This document shows, in pieces, positions 1 to 10,557 of a stretch of DNA of 64,000 nucleotides. Every line of letters begins with the position of its first letter. Positions within the stretch are counted from its first letter, which is position 1. The DNA is from [Empedobacter] haloabium (GTDB lineage: Bacteria > Pseudomonadota > Gammaproteobacteria > Burkholderiales > Burkholderiaceae_D). The stretch lies in NCBI GenBank assembly GCA_008011715.2, contig CP136508.1:1488001-1552000 (forward strand), given 5' to 3'. Below the pieces are notes generated by a model that searched no databases, had not been told where the DNA came from, and was given only the letters and a program-made list of their open reading frames with translations. The position numbers and the translations under genes are program-made.

Positions 1-235
1 CGCCGTTGGCTTCCTCGATCAGGTTCTTCTCCTGCCACACGCAGTCCATCTGGGCGATCTTCTCCTCCAGGGTCATGCGTTTGAGCAGGTCGTCGACGCG
101 GCGCGCTACCGGCGCATTGGGATTCTTGTACAGCGGCGTCGTGGCGGCCAGCGCCAGGGTGGGCGCCGCGGCCAGGGCGGCCAGGCTCGATGCAGAGGCC
201 AGGAACTGGCGGCGTGGGGGGATATGCTTGGTCAT
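1..235 (-). CDS. Glycoside hydrolase family 3 protein, N-terminal fragment (beta-xylosidase/beta-glucosidase type)
   Basis: Only the first 78 codons are in the window; the gene runs off the left edge. After a basic N-terminus with RRQFLASAS and a hydrophobic Ala-rich signal segment ending near residue 31, the protein reads YKNPNAPVARRVDDLLKRMT followed by LEEKIAQMDCVW. This is the characteristic opening of secreted GH3 beta-glycosidases. The ATG is preceded by GGAGACACG, a good ribosome site. It is the last visible gene of the leftward xylose operon, 76 bp after xylH, so a beta-xylosidase supplying xylose to the pathway fits. Substrate specificity cannot be read from this fragment; beta-glucosidase is the alternative. 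Confidence 0.8.
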   Translation of the reverse strand, partial: MTKHIPPRRQFLASASSLAALAAAPTLALAATTPLYKNPNAPVARRVDDLLKRMTLEEKIAQMDCVWQEKNLIEEANG

Positions 236-274
236 CGTGTCTCCGTCTGTTTTTTGTACTTGCCAAGGGCTGGC

Positions 275-295
275 GTCGGACCCGGCGGGTCCGAC
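275..295. other. Perfect hairpin between xylH and the GH3 gene
   Basis: GTCGGACCC and GGGTCCGAC form a perfect 9-bp inverted repeat around a 3-nt loop. No T-tract follows it in the direction of the operon. It could stabilise the upstream message or partially attenuate the GH3 gene rather than end transcription. Confidence 0.55.
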
Positions 296-311
296 CTCGC
301 GTACTCTGCTG

Positions 312-1454
312 CTAACGCTTGCCGGCGCGCGTCGCCACGTCCACCCATACCGCGAGGGTCAGGATGAAGCCCTTGACGATCATTTGCCAGTAGGTGTCCA
401 CGTCCAGCATCGACATGCCGTTGTCGAGGCTGGCCATCACCAGCGCGCCGATCAGCGCGCCGTACACGGTGCCCGAGCCGCCCCGCATCGAGGTGCCGCC
501 GATGAAGCAGGCGGCGATCGCATCGAGCTCGCCCGAGGTGCCGGCCGAGGGCGAGCCGGCCGCCAGCCGGGCCGTGTTGACGATGCCGGCCAGCGCGCAC
601 ATCAGGCCCATGATCCCGAAGATCCACAGCTTGACGGCCTTCACGTTGATGCCGGACAGGCGGGTCGCCTCCATATTGCTGCCCACCGCATAGATGCGGC
701 GGCCGAACACCGTCTGCGTCGTCATGTAGGTGAACACGGCCAGCAGCGCGAGCAGCAGCAACACCGGCAGCGGGATGCCCTCGTAGCTGTTCAGGGTCGT
801 CACGAAGCCGGCCAGCACGGCGGCGATCAGCAGCAGGCGCAGGCCGTCGCGCCACAGCGGCGCCTGTGCCAGCTGGTGCCTGGCGCGGCTGATGCGCTGG
901 CGCCACGTGAGGAACACTGCCACCCCGAACAGCAACACGCCCAGCAGCAGGCCCAGTTGCGGCGCCAGGTAGCCCTGACCCAGGTGCACCAGCTCGGGCG
1001 AGACGGGAGCGACGGTGATGCCGTCGGTCACGCCCAGCACGATGCCGCGGTAGGCCAGCATGCCGCCCAGGCCGACGATGAAGGAGGGAATGTGCAGGTA
1101 GGCCGTCAGGTAGCCGTTGAACAGGCCGATGAACAGGCCGATGGCCAGCACGGCCAGCAGGTTGACGGGCAGCGGCAGGCCGTGCGTGACGTCCAGCACC
1201 GCGGCGATCCCGCCCAGAAGGCCCAGCAGCGAGCCGACCGACAGGTCGATCTCGCCGGCGATGATGACGAGCGACATGCCGCAGGCGACGATGCCGGTGA
1301 TCGCCATCTGCCGCATCAGGTTCGACACATTACGTGGCGTGATGAAGCCGCCATCCGTGTGCCATGTGAAGAAGCCCCAGATCAGCGCGATGGCGATCAA
1401 GAGGGCCAGCATCTTGTACTGGGTGAACAGCTTTTTCAGTTGGTTGCTTTTCAT
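312..1454 (-). CDS. xylH: Xylose ABC transporter permease XylH
   Basis: Membrane permease of a CUT2-type sugar ABC importer, 380 aa, the usual size for XylH. It is strongly hydrophobic with about ten predicted membrane segments. It carries the family-typical stretch GEIDLSVGSLLGLLGG near residues 90-105 and a C-terminal region with IAACFIGGTSMRGGSGTV. It starts 13 bp after the stop of the ATP-binding gene, so the two are co-transcribed and would form the inner-membrane importer. D-xylose specificity is inferred from the operon's Weimberg enzymes; ribose or arabinose permeases are close relatives. No periplasmic binding protein (XylF) gene is seen in the window. Confidence 0.9.
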   Translation of the reverse strand: MKSNQLKKLFTQYKMLALLIAIALIWGFFTWHTDGGFITPRNVSNLMRQMAITGIVACGMSLVIIAGEIDLSVGSLLGLLGGIAAVLDVTHGLPLPVNLLAVLAIGLFIGLFNGYLTAYLHIPSFIVGLGGMLAYRGIVLGVTDGITVAPVSPELVHLGQGYLAPQLGLLLGVLLFGVAVFLTWRQRISRARHQLAQAPLWRDGLRLLLIAAVLAGFVTTLNSYEGIPLPVLLLLALLAVFTYMTTQTVFGRRIYAVGSNMEATRLSGINVKAVKLWIFGIMGLMCALAGIVNTARLAAGSPSAGTSGELDAIAACFIGGTSMRGGSGTVYGALIGALVMASLDNGMSMLDVDTYWQMIVKGFILTLAVWVDVATRAGKR

Positions 1455-1467
1455 GGAGTCGTCGGGT

Positions 1468-2988
<1,521 letters not shown>

Positions 2989-3040
2989 GCATGTCTCCAG
3001 AAATCGGGCCTTCGCGGCCTCTGGTTCTAGGGTAAAAAGG

Positions 3041-4807
3041 TCAGTGATTATGCCGTGGCAGCGTGGCGGCCACGCCGCGGTATTCCACCGCCAGCTCCAT
3101 GCAGGCTCCCGTGTGCATCTGGCCTACCGTGGCGCGGTACAGTTCCTGCCACGGCGTCTGGCTGGGCGGCACCGGCGGAATGCCTTGCTCCTTGCGGCGC
3201 GCCAGCTCGGCATCGTCCACCAGCATGTCGCAGGTGCCCGCGTTCAGGTCGATGCGGATCGTGTCGCCCGTGCGCACGTAGGCCAGGCCGCCGCCGACCG
3301 CCGATTCCGGCGACGCGTTCAGGATCGACGGGCTGTCAGACGTGCCGGACTGTCGGCCATCGCCCAGCGTGGGCAGGTTCTTGATGCCGCGCCGGATCAG
3401 CGCGTCGGGCGGTTGCATGTTGACCACCTCGGCCGAGCCGGGCCAGCCGATCGGGCCGGCACCGCGGATGACCAGGATGCAGTCCTCGTCGATGTCCAGG
3501 CTCGGATCGTTGATGCGGGCGTGGTAGTCGCCGGAGCCGTCGAACACGATGGCGCGACACTCGAACACGCCCTCGCGCCCCGGCTGCGACAGGTAGCGCG
3601 CGCGGAACTCGGGCGAGATGACGGAGGTCTTCATGATGGCGAAGTCGAACAGGTTGCCCTGCAGGACAAAGAAGCCGGCCTGTGTCTTCAGCGGCGCATC
3701 GAACGGCGTGATCATCTCGCGGTCCACGCTCGCGCGGCCATGCAGGTTGTCCGCCATCGACCTGCCGGTGACGGTGGGGCGGTCGGCACGCAGCTTGCCG
3801 GCCTGGTGCAGCTCCCACATCACGGCGGGCACGCCGCCGGCGCGGTGGAAGCGCTCGCCCAGGTACTTGCCGGACGGTTGCATGTTCAGCAGCAGCGGCA
3901 CGTCGTGGCCATACTCCATCCAGTCCGACAGCTTCAGCTCCACGCCGGCATGGCGTGCCATCGCGATGATGTGTTGCTGCGCGTTGGTCGAACCGCCGAT
4001 GGCGGCGTTGACGACGATGGCGTCGAGGAAGGCGTCGCGCGACAGGATGTCGGACGGCTTCACGTCCTGCTCGGCCAGCGCGACGATGCGCCGGCCCGTC
4101 TCGTACGCCATCTGGCCGCGCTCGCGGTAGGGCGCCGGAATGGCGGCGCAGCCGGTCAGCGACATGCCCAGCGCCTCGGCGATCGCATTCATCGTCGAGG
4201 CCGTGCCCATCGTGTTGCAGTGGCCGGCGGAGGGCGCCGAGGCGGCGGCGATCTGCAGGAACTTCTCGTTGTCGATCTCGCCCGCCGCGAGGCGGCGGCG
4301 GCCCTTCCAGATGGCGGCGCCGGAGCCGACCAGTTCCCCGTCCAGCCAGCCGTCCAGCATCGGCCCGCCGGACAGCACGATGGCGGGAATGTCCACCGTG
4401 GCCGCCGCCATCAGCTGCGCCGGCGTGGTCTTGTCGCAGCCGGTCGTCAGCACGACGGCGTCGATCGGATAGCCGTGCAGGATCTCGACCAGGCCCAGGT
4501 AGGCCAGGTTGCGGTCGATGGCGGCGGTGGGGCGGCGGCAGTTCTCGAAAATCGGATGCAGCGGGAACTCCATCGGGATGCCGCCGGCATCGCGGATGCC
4601 GTCGCGCACCCGCTTGGCCAGCTCCAGGTGGATGCGGTTGCAGGGGCTGATGTCGCTGCCCGACTGGGCGATGCCGATGATCGGTTTGCCGGAACGCAGT
4701 TCCTCCGGCGTGATCCCGTAGTTCATGAAGCGCTCCAGGTACAGCGCCGTCATGTCGATGAAGTCGGGATTGTCGAACCAGTCCTGGGAACGGTAGCGGC
4801 GGCTCAT
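3041..4807 (-). CDS. xylD: D-xylonate dehydratase (IlvD/Edd family)
   Basis: Predicted to dehydrate D-xylonate to 2-keto-3-deoxy-D-xylonate in the cytoplasm, the third step of oxidative xylose catabolism. It is 588 aa, close to the roughly 590 aa of Caulobacter XylD. Family marks include [16 protein letters not shown] near residue 50, [10 protein letters not shown] for an Fe-S cysteine, [13 protein letters not shown] for another cluster cysteine, and [12 protein letters not shown]. The chosen ATG ([16 protein letters not shown]) overlaps the stop of xylC as ATGA; an in-frame extension upstream runs antisense-like through xylC and is not used. Related L-arabinonate dehydratases cannot be excluded by sequence alone, but the adjacent xylose dehydrogenase supports xylonate. 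Confidence 0.9.
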   Translation of the reverse strand: MSRRYRSQDWFDNPDFIDMTALYLERFMNYGITPEELRSGKPIIGIAQSGSDISPCNRIHLELAKRVRDGIRDAGGIPMEFPLHPIFENCRRPTAAIDRNLAYLGLVEILHGYPIDAVVLTTGCDKTTPAQLMAAATVDIPAIVLSGGPMLDGWLDGELVGSGAAIWKGRRRLAAGEIDNEKFLQIAAASAPSAGHCNTMGTASTMNAIAEALGMSLTGCAAIPAPYRERGQMAYETGRRIVALAEQDVKPSDILSRDAFLDAIVVNAAIGGSTNAQQHIIAMARHAGVELKLSDWMEYGHDVPLLLNMQPSGKYLGERFHRAGGVPAVMWELHQAGKLRADRPTVTGRSMADNLHGRASVDREMITPFDAPLKTQAGFFVLQGNLFDFAIMKTSVISPEFRARYLSQPGREGVFECRAIVFDGSGDYHARINDPSLDIDEDCILVIRGAGPIGWPGSAEVVNMQPPDALIRRGIKNLPTLGDGRQSGTSDSPSILNASPESAVGGGLAYVRTGDTIRIDLNAGTCDMLVDDAELARRKEQGIPPVPPSQTPWQELYRATVGQMHTGACMELAVEYRGVAATLPRHNH

Positions 4808-5685
4808 TGGACGTCCAATCGGAACGGTTGCGGTGCGAGACCGGGAACGGAAACGTCGAACGCGAACACGGCGCCGGCCAACGGATGGCGCGCGCGCGCG
4901 TCCTCGCTCATGCCTTTCCAGGCCGTGGTCGCGAACGCGGTGCGCAGGTCCGGGCCGCCGAAGGCGATCTTGGTCACGTTCGGGCAGGGGAATACGACGA
5001 AGTCGAGCAGCTCGCCGCTCGGTGCATAGCGCTCCACGCGGCCGCCGCCGAACGAGGCGATCCACACGCAGCCCTCGGCATCGACGGCGCTGCCGTCCGG
5101 ATGGCCGGCGCCGGCGATGGTGACGAAGGTGCGCTTGTTGGACAGCTTGCCGCGCCCGTCCACGTCGAAGGCGTAGACGGTCTTGCCGAGCGTATCGGTA
5201 TGGTAGAACGTGCGCCCGTCCGGGCTGAAGGCGGGGCCGTTGGTGATGACGTAGCCGTCGTCATGGCGCTGCAGGCCGCCGTCGTAGCGGTACAGCGCGC
5301 CCGTGGGCGCCGTTTCGCCATTGTCCATGGAGCCGAACCACAGCGCGCCATCCGGACCGATGGCGCCGTCGTTCATGCGGTTGCCGGGCCGGTCGCCTTC
5401 CAGCGACAGCAGCGGCTTGAAGCTGCCGCGGGCCGGATCGAAATGCACCAGCTGGCCGGGCAGCCCGCACACCAGGCCGCCACCATGGACGGGCAGGGCG
5501 AAGCCCGTTTCGTCCGGCAGCTCGAAGCTGTCGCGCGCGTCGCCTTCGCTGTCGCAACGGTGCAGCTTGCGGCCCTTGATGTCGACGAAATACAGCAGCT
5601 GTTCCTCGGCGTGCCACACCGGGCCTTCGCCCAGCTTGGCGCCCACGGGCCAGATGCAGCGCGGGGTGATGGCTTGTGCGTTCAT
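4804..5685 (-). CDS. xylC: Xylono-1,4-lactonase (SMP-30/gluconolactonase family)
   Basis: Predicted to hydrolyse D-xylonolactone to D-xylonate. The 293-aa protein has the SMP-30/regucalcin beta-propeller signature: LGEGPVWHAEEQLLYFVDI at the N-terminus with its metal-binding Glu, NRMNDGAIGPDGALWFG in the middle, TNGPAFSPDGRTFYHTDT and HPDGSAVDAEGCVWIA further on. These supply the Glu, Asn and Asp metal ligands of the family. Its ATG overlaps the xylB stop by ATGA and its TGA overlaps the xylD start by ATGA, so translation of xylB-xylC-xylD is probably coupled. A generic sugar lactonase is the alternative name. Confidence 0.88.
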   Translation of the reverse strand: MNAQAITPRCIWPVGAKLGEGPVWHAEEQLLYFVDIKGRKLHRCDSEGDARDSFELPDETGFALPVHGGGLVCGLPGQLVHFDPARGSFKPLLSLEGDRPGNRMNDGAIGPDGALWFGSMDNGETAPTGALYRYDGGLQRHDDGYVITNGPAFSPDGRTFYHTDTLGKTVYAFDVDGRGKLSNKRTFVTIAGAGHPDGSAVDAEGCVWIASFGGGRVERYAPSGELLDFVVFPCPNVTKIAFGGPDLRTAFATTAWKGMSEDARARHPLAGAVFAFDVSVPGLAPQPFRLDVQ

Positions 5686-6488
5686 GCGCCGTACCATCCC
5701 GCATCGACGAAGTAGTCGCGCCCCGAGCAGCGGCCCGCGTTGTCGGAGGCCAGGAACAGGGTCAGCGCCGCCACGTCCTCCGGCTCCACGCGCTCGTGCA
5801 GGCATTGCGCGGCCAGGATGTTGGCTTCGTCTTCCGGCGAATGCCACAGCGCCATCTGGCGCGGCGTCTTGACCGAGCCGGGAATGATGGTGTTGACGCG
5901 GATGCCGTCGTTGCCCAGGTCGCGCGCCAGGCCGCGCGTCAGGCCCTCGATGGCGGCCTTCGCCGTCATGTACAGCGACAGGCTGTCCAGCGCCAGGTGC
6001 CACGAGATCGAACCGAAGTTCAGGATCACGCCGCCGCCGGCCGCTTTCATCCCCGGCGCCACCGCCTGCGCGCAGAAGAACTGGTGGCGCAGGTTGACGG
6101 CCAGGCTGTCGTTCCAGTACTGCGGCGTCACTTCGTGCACCTGGTGGCGGTTGTCGTTGGCCGCGTTGTTGATCAGGATCTCGACCGCGCCGACCTCCCG
6201 CTCGATCTGCGCGAACGTGGCAGCCACGGCGTCGAGGTCCGTCAGGTCGCAGCGCAGGAAGCGGGGCGGGTGAGCCACGCCGGCGCCGGTCGCGACCTGC
6301 GCCGCCAGCGCGTGCGACGCCTCCTCGGCGATGTCCAGGAACACGACCTGCGCGCCCTGGCGCGCGAACGCGTCGACGATGGCCGCGCCGATGCCGGTGC
6401 CGCCACCGGTGACGACCACGCGCTTGCCAGCCAGGTTGGGATAGGTCGCGTACACCAGCGGCGCCCTGCTTGTCGTTGCTACGGTCAT
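5682..6488 (-). CDS. xylB: D-xylose 1-dehydrogenase (short-chain dehydrogenase)
   Basis: Predicted NAD-dependent oxidation of D-xylose to xylonolactone, the entry step of the Weimberg route. The 268-aa SDR has the cofactor motif TGGGTGIG at residues 27-34, NNAAND where the classical NNAG stands, a Ser in NFGSISWH, and catalytic YMTAK. The patterns YPNLAGKRVV, NLRHQFFCAQAVAPGMK, FGSISWHLALDSL and the C-terminal DAGWYG closely follow the Caulobacter xylose dehydrogenase as I know it. It starts within ATGA at the xylX stop and ends within ATGA at the xylC start. The gene called xylB here is the dehydrogenase, not the xylulokinase of E. coli. Confidence 0.9.
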   Translation of the reverse strand: MTVATTSRAPLVYATYPNLAGKRVVVTGGGTGIGAAIVDAFARQGAQVVFLDIAEEASHALAAQVATGAGVAHPPRFLRCDLTDLDAVAATFAQIEREVGAVEILINNAANDNRHQVHEVTPQYWNDSLAVNLRHQFFCAQAVAPGMKAAGGGVILNFGSISWHLALDSLSLYMTAKAAIEGLTRGLARDLGNDGIRVNTIIPGSVKTPRQMALWHSPEDEANILAAQCLHERVEPEDVAALTLFLASDNAGRCSGRDYFVDAGWYGA

Positions 6489-7681
6489 CGATTCGTCTCC
6501 GTTTGTGGTGTTGGCAGGTTGCGCCGGGCCAGGTTGCCGTACAGCGCACGCACGCCGAAGGTCCAGGGCGCGATGCGGTCGCTGCGCTGGACATGATTGA
6601 CCAGGCCACCCAGCGCCGGCGTCGTGATGGTGACGCGGTCGCCCAGGTGGTGGGTAAAGCCGCCGCCCGCGCTGTCGCGGTCCTTGATCGGCGAGAACAT
6701 GGTCCCCAGGAACAGCATGAAGCCGTCCGGGTACTGGTGGTGCCTGCCGCAGGTCTGCGCGACCAGGTCGAGCGGGTCGCGGCTGATCTGGCGCATCATG
6801 CTGGCGCCAGCGAGCACGAAGTCGTCGTCGGCGCCTTCGATGGTCAGGCGCACCTCGGCGTTGCGCACCGTGTCCAGCGTGAAGCGTTCGTCGAACAGGC
6901 GGATGAAGGGGCCGATGGCGCAGGAACCGTTGTTGTCCTTGGCCTTGCCCAGCAACAGGGCGCTGCGGCCCTCGATGTCGCGCAGGTTGACGTCGTTGCC
7001 CAGGGTGGCGCCCATCACGCTGCCGCGGCTGTTGACGGCCAGTACGATCTCCGGCTCGGGGTTGTTCCACTGCGAATCCGGGTGCAGGCCGACGTCCGCG
7101 CCGAAGCCGACCGCCGACATCGGCTGCGACTTCGAAAACACCTCGGCATACGGGCCGATGCCCACTTCCATGTACTGCGACCAGGCACCGCGGCTGATGA
7201 ATTCCTGCTTCAGTTTTTCTGCTTCGGGCGAGCCGGGCTTGATGCTGGACAGGTCGGCGCCGATCGTGGCCAGCAGCTCGCCGCGCAGGCGCTCGGCGCG
7301 GGCGGCATCGCCGCCGGCCTGTTCCTCGATCACGCGTTCCAGCAGGCTGACGGCGAACGTGACGCCGCAGGCCTTGATGGCCTGCAGGTCGCATGGTGCC
7401 AGCAGCCGCGCCGGTGTGTGGTTGCCGGCGAGGGCATCGACGATCAGCCGCTCGGCGTTGCCCAGGTGCTCGCCGGGCGCCGTGCGGGCGATGGCCACGG
7501 CATCTTCGCGTTCCAGCAGGTCGGCGACGGTGGCCGCGTGGGCGGTGATGTCGTACACCTCGCCGGCGCGCACGGCGACGACGCAGGGGCCGTCGATGGC
7601 GCCGCCGCGCCAGACGCGCCCGACCAGCAGGGCGTCGGCCAGGTCGGCCGGCAGCAGCGACATTGCTGACGCTTCCTTCAT
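6485..7681 (-). CDS. xylX: 2-keto-3-deoxy-D-xylonate dehydratase (FAH family, XylX type)
   Basis: A 398-aa member of the fumarylacetoacetate hydrolase fold, predicted to dehydrate 2-keto-3-deoxyxylonate to 2-ketoglutarate semialdehyde. The C-terminal two thirds hold the FAH core: PEPEIVLAVNSRG with metal-binding Glu residues, MGATLGNDVNLRDIEGRSALLLGKAKDNNGSCAIGP, and a late GGFTHHLGDRVTI. The start at MKEASAMSLLP is chosen because AAGGAGACA sits 3 nt before it; an in-frame ATG farther upstream overlaps the preceding gene and lacks this. It follows gudD by 28 bp and overlaps xylB by ATGA. Related FAH dehydratases act on 2-keto-3-deoxy-L-arabinonate, so xylose use is inferred from its neighbours. 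Confidence 0.85.
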   Translation of the reverse strand: MKEASAMSLLPADLADALLVGRVWRGGAIDGPCVVAVRAGEVYDITAHAATVADLLEREDAVAIARTAPGEHLGNAERLIVDALAGNHTPARLLAPCDLQAIKACGVTFAVSLLERVIEEQAGGDAARAERLRGELLATIGADLSSIKPGSPEAEKLKQEFISRGAWSQYMEVGIGPYAEVFSKSQPMSAVGFGADVGLHPDSQWNNPEPEIVLAVNSRGSVMGATLGNDVNLRDIEGRSALLLGKAKDNNGSCAIGPFIRLFDERFTLDTVRNAEVRLTIEGADDDFVLAGASMMRQISRDPLDLVAQTCGRHHQYPDGFMLFLGTMFSPIKDRDSAGGGFTHHLGDRVTITTPALGGLVNHVQRSDRIAPWTFGVRALYGNLARRNLPTPQTETNR

Positions 7682-7709
7682 GATTGTCTCCTTGTCGGTG
7701 TTGTATCGG

Positions 7710-9104
7710 TTATCGGCGGCCCAGGCTGGGCCGCTTGGGCGAATAGGTCCAGCCGGGCACCAGGTATTGCATGGCCATCGCATCGTCGCGCGCGCTGCCG
7801 CCCACTTCCTTGAACAGGGCGTGGGCCGCCATGATGCGTTCCATGTCCGGCTCGATGCCCAGGCCTGGCCGGTCCGGCACGGCGACCGCGCCGCCGATGA
7901 TCTCGAGCGGCTCGCGGGTCAGGCGGGCCAAGCCTTCCTGCCAGATCCAGTGCGTGTCGATCGCCGTGATGCGGCCCGGCGCGGCCGCCGCCGCGTGGGT
8001 GAACATCGCCAGCGACACGTCGAAGTGGTTGTTCGAATGCGAACCCCACGTCAGGCCCCAGTCGTGGCACAGCTGCGCCAGCCGCACGGCGCCTTGCATC
8101 GTCCAGAAGTGCGGGTCGGCCAGCGGGATGTCGACGGCGTCCAGCCGGTACGAATGCGCCAGCTGGCGCCAGTCCGTCGCCACCATATTGGTCGCGGTGG
8201 GGATGCCGGTGGCGCGGCGGAACTCGGCCATGACCTCGCGCCCCGAGTAGCCGTGCTCGGGGCCGCACGGGTCCTCCGCATAGGCCAGCAGGTGGCCCTG
8301 GCCGCGGCACAAGGCGATGGCTTCCTCCAGCGACCAGGCGCCGTTCGGGTCCAGCGTCACGCGCGCCGCCGGGAAGCGGCGCTTCAGCGCTGCCACCGCC
8401 GCCATCTCGTCGGCACCAGTCATCACGCCGCCCTTCAGCTTGAAGTCCTGGAAGCCGTAGCGCGCCACCGCAGCCTCGGCCTGGCGCACGATGGCTTCGG
8501 GCGTCAGCGCTTGCTCGTGACGGATGCGGTACCAGCCGTCGCCCTCGCCCGCCAGATAGGGCAGGTCGGTGCGGGCGCGGTCGCCGATATAGAACAGGTA
8601 GGCCAGCATCGGCACGCTGTCGCGCTGCTGGCCGCTGCCGAGCAGCTCGCACACGGGCACGCCCAGGTGCTGGCCCAGCAGGTCGAGCAGGGCCGCCTCG
8701 ATGGCCGTCACCACGTTCTCCAGGCGCAGGTTGATCTCGTGCGGCTGGCGCAGCACGGCTTCCTCGGCGGCGGACGTGACTTGGTGCTGCACCGTGCCTG
8801 CCGTGTCCTGACGCGTCAGTGCTGCGCGCACGGTGTTCAAGGTGCGGTTCCACCGGCCCGTCTGCGTACCCACGACCAGCGGCACCGCGCGTTCCAGCGC
8901 GCGCAGGATGCCGGCGCCGCCGGGCACTTCGCCGATGCCGGTGCGGCCCGCGCTGTCCGTCAGCAGCACCAGGGTGCGCGTGAACCAGGGAGCGTGGGCG
9001 CCGCACAGGTTGAGCAGCATGCTGTCGCGGCCCGCGACCGGAATCACCCGCATGGCGGTGATCGACGGAGAAGCGGGCGTGTCGGGTTTTGTTGCGTGTA
9101 CCAT
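7710..9104 (-). CDS. gudD: Glucarate dehydratase (enolase superfamily)
   Basis: Predicted to convert D-glucarate to 5-keto-4-deoxyglucarate. At 464 aa it has the length of GudD. It shows the N-terminal capping-domain pattern [21 protein letters not shown], then [14 protein letters not shown] (KxK general base), TLDPNGAW and [20 protein letters not shown] supplying metal ligands, and the C-terminal [16 protein letters not shown] with the catalytic His. It is the first gene of the leftward operon, directly below the LacI-type palindrome. Its presence in a xylose operon suggests that glucuronate removed from xylan is oxidised to glucarate and fed into the same end product. A uronate dehydrogenase is not seen here. 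Confidence 0.88.
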   Translation of the reverse strand: MVHATKPDTPASPSITAMRVIPVAGRDSMLLNLCGAHAPWFTRTLVLLTDSAGRTGIGEVPGGAGILRALERAVPLVVGTQTGRWNRTLNTVRAALTRQDTAGTVQHQVTSAAEEAVLRQPHEINLRLENVVTAIEAALLDLLGQHLGVPVCELLGSGQQRDSVPMLAYLFYIGDRARTDLPYLAGEGDGWYRIRHEQALTPEAIVRQAEAAVARYGFQDFKLKGGVMTGADEMAAVAALKRRFPAARVTLDPNGAWSLEEAIALCRGQGHLLAYAEDPCGPEHGYSGREVMAEFRRATGIPTATNMVATDWRQLAHSYRLDAVDIPLADPHFWTMQGAVRLAQLCHDWGLTWGSHSNNHFDVSLAMFTHAAAAAPGRITAIDTHWIWQEGLARLTREPLEIIGGAVAVPDRPGLGIEPDMERIMAAHALFKEVGGSARDDAMAMQYLVPGWTYSPKRPSLGRR

Positions 9105-9118
9105 CGGCTTAACCTAAA

Positions 9119-9134
9119 ATGAATAGCGCTAACA
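9119..9134. promoter_or_regulatory. LacI-family operator-like palindrome in the divergent xylan/xylose promoter region
   Basis: TAGCGCTA (9124-9131) is a perfect palindrome with central CG, the hallmark of LacI-family operators. Read on the minus strand the extended site is TGTTAGCGCTATTC. It lies about 20 bp before the gudD start and in the 199-bp gap that also serves the divergent SGNH-GH115-GH67-lacI operon. LacI-family xylose regulators of Caulobacter type use a similar sequence. Control by the regulator at 15608-16717 is inferred. Confidence 0.65.
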
Positions 9135-9303
9135 TTTTTGCAGTGTGCGGCAATTGGCGGGTCAAGTCAACACGTGCCGATGCAAAAAATGCCATGCACG
9201 GCGAGCGCGCCTGAACCGGCGCGGCGCCACCACGAAAGCGAAATCCTGGCAACGACACGCCCGACCGGACGCAGATTCCGGCGGGCCACAACGGAGACAA
9301 CAG

Positions 9304-10557
9304 GTGAAAAACTACCGCAGCATGCTGGCCGCTTGCCTGGGCCTGGTCTTGTGCGCCGCCGCCGCGGCGCAGCCCACCCGCTGGGTGGCATCCTGGGGCG
9401 CGGCGCAGCAGGTGCCCGAGCCCCGCAACGAACTGGCCGCGCAGTACTGGCTTGACGCCACCTTGCGCCAGATCGTGCACACGTCGCTGGGCGGCACGAG
9501 GCTACGGGTGCGCATCAGCAATGCGTTCGGTCCCGAGCCGCTGGTACTGGACGGTGCCGGCATCGCCCGCGCCCGCGTGCCTGGAGACCCGTCGATCGAT
9601 GCGGTGTCGGCGCGCGCGTTGACGTTCGACGGTCGCGCCGCCGTCACCATCCCGGCGGGCGCCGAGTACTACAGCGATGCCGTCGCACTGGCGCATCCGC
9701 CCGGCGCCGACCTGGCCATCTCGCTGTACTTCAAGGCGCCGCCGGCGCGCCAGACCGGGCATCCCGGTTCGCGCGCGACCAGCTTCGTCGGCAGCGGCAA
9801 CCGGGTAGGACAGGCGACGTGGGACGATGCCGTCAAGGTCGAGCACTGGTATGCGCTGGCGGACGTCGAGGTGGAGGCGCCGCCCGGCACGCGCGCCGTG
9901 GTGGCCGTGGGCGACTCGATCACCGACGGCAATGGCGCGACCACGGACGCCAACAACCGCTGGCCCGACCTGCTGGCGCAACGCCTGCGCGCGAACGGAA
10001 GGCCGCTGGGCGTCGTCAACGCCGGCATTGGCGGCGGGCGCATGCTGCGCGACGGCCTGGGACCGAACCTCGTTTCCCGCTTCGAGCGCGACGTGCTGGG
10101 GCGCGCCGGCGTGTCGCACGCCATCGTCATGATCGGCGTGAACGACCTGGGCAACCTGCACCGCAACGTGTCGGACGAACCAGCCCTGCGCGCGCGCCTG
10201 CTGGAGGATCTGCGGCTGGCCTATCGCCAGCTGGTCGAGCGTGCGCACGACCGCGGCGTTTGCGTGCTCGGCGGCACGATCACGCCGTACGGCGCCAGCG
10301 ACTACTACAAGCCGGGGCCTGTCAACGAGGCGGACCGGCGCCTGTTGAACGACTGGATCAGGACGTCCGCCATCTTCGACGGCGTGGCCGACTTCGACGC
10401 GGCGCTGCGCGACCCGGCCGCGCCCCATCTGCTGCGCAAGGAGTTCGACAAGGGCGACGGCCTGCACCCGTCCGGTGCCGGCATGCGCGCGCTGGCCGAG
10501 GCGGTGCCGCTGGAGGCGCTGCGCGGCTGCCGCTACGCTCCGCAGGGGCGGCAATGA
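9304..10557 (+). CDS. Secreted SGNH/GDSL hydrolase (probable carbohydrate esterase)
   Basis: A 417-aa secreted esterase-like protein. The GTG start is chosen because ACGGAGACAACAG sits in front of it and a signal peptide follows (MLAACLGLVLCAAAAAQ); ATG 18 nt later is possible. The N-terminal 170 residues form a beta-rich region (SWGAAQQVPEP, LRVRISNAFG), then VAVGDSITDGNG carries the nucleophile Ser near residue 204, IGVNDLGN gives the block III Asn, and GDGLHPSGAGM the catalytic Asp-His near 385. Its stop overlaps the GH115 start by ATGA. Removal of acetyl groups from glucuronoxylan fits the operon but is an inference; the substrate is not shown by sequence. Confidence 0.8.
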   Translation: MKNYRSMLAACLGLVLCAAAAAQPTRWVASWGAAQQVPEPRNELAAQYWLDATLRQIVHTSLGGTRLRVRISNAFGPEPLVLDGAGIARARVPGDPSIDAVSARALTFDGRAAVTIPAGAEYYSDAVALAHPPGADLAISLYFKAPPARQTGHPGSRATSFVGSGNRVGQATWDDAVKVEHWYALADVEVEAPPGTRAVVAVGDSITDGNGATTDANNRWPDLLAQRLRANGRPLGVVNAGIGGGRMLRDGLGPNLVSRFERDVLGRAGVSHAIVMIGVNDLGNLHRNVSDEPALRARLLEDLRLAYRQLVERAHDRGVCVLGGTITPYGASDYYKPGPVNEADRRLLNDWIRTSAIFDGVADFDAALRDPAAPHLLRKEFDKGDGLHPSGAGMRALAEAVPLEALRGCRYAPQGRQ

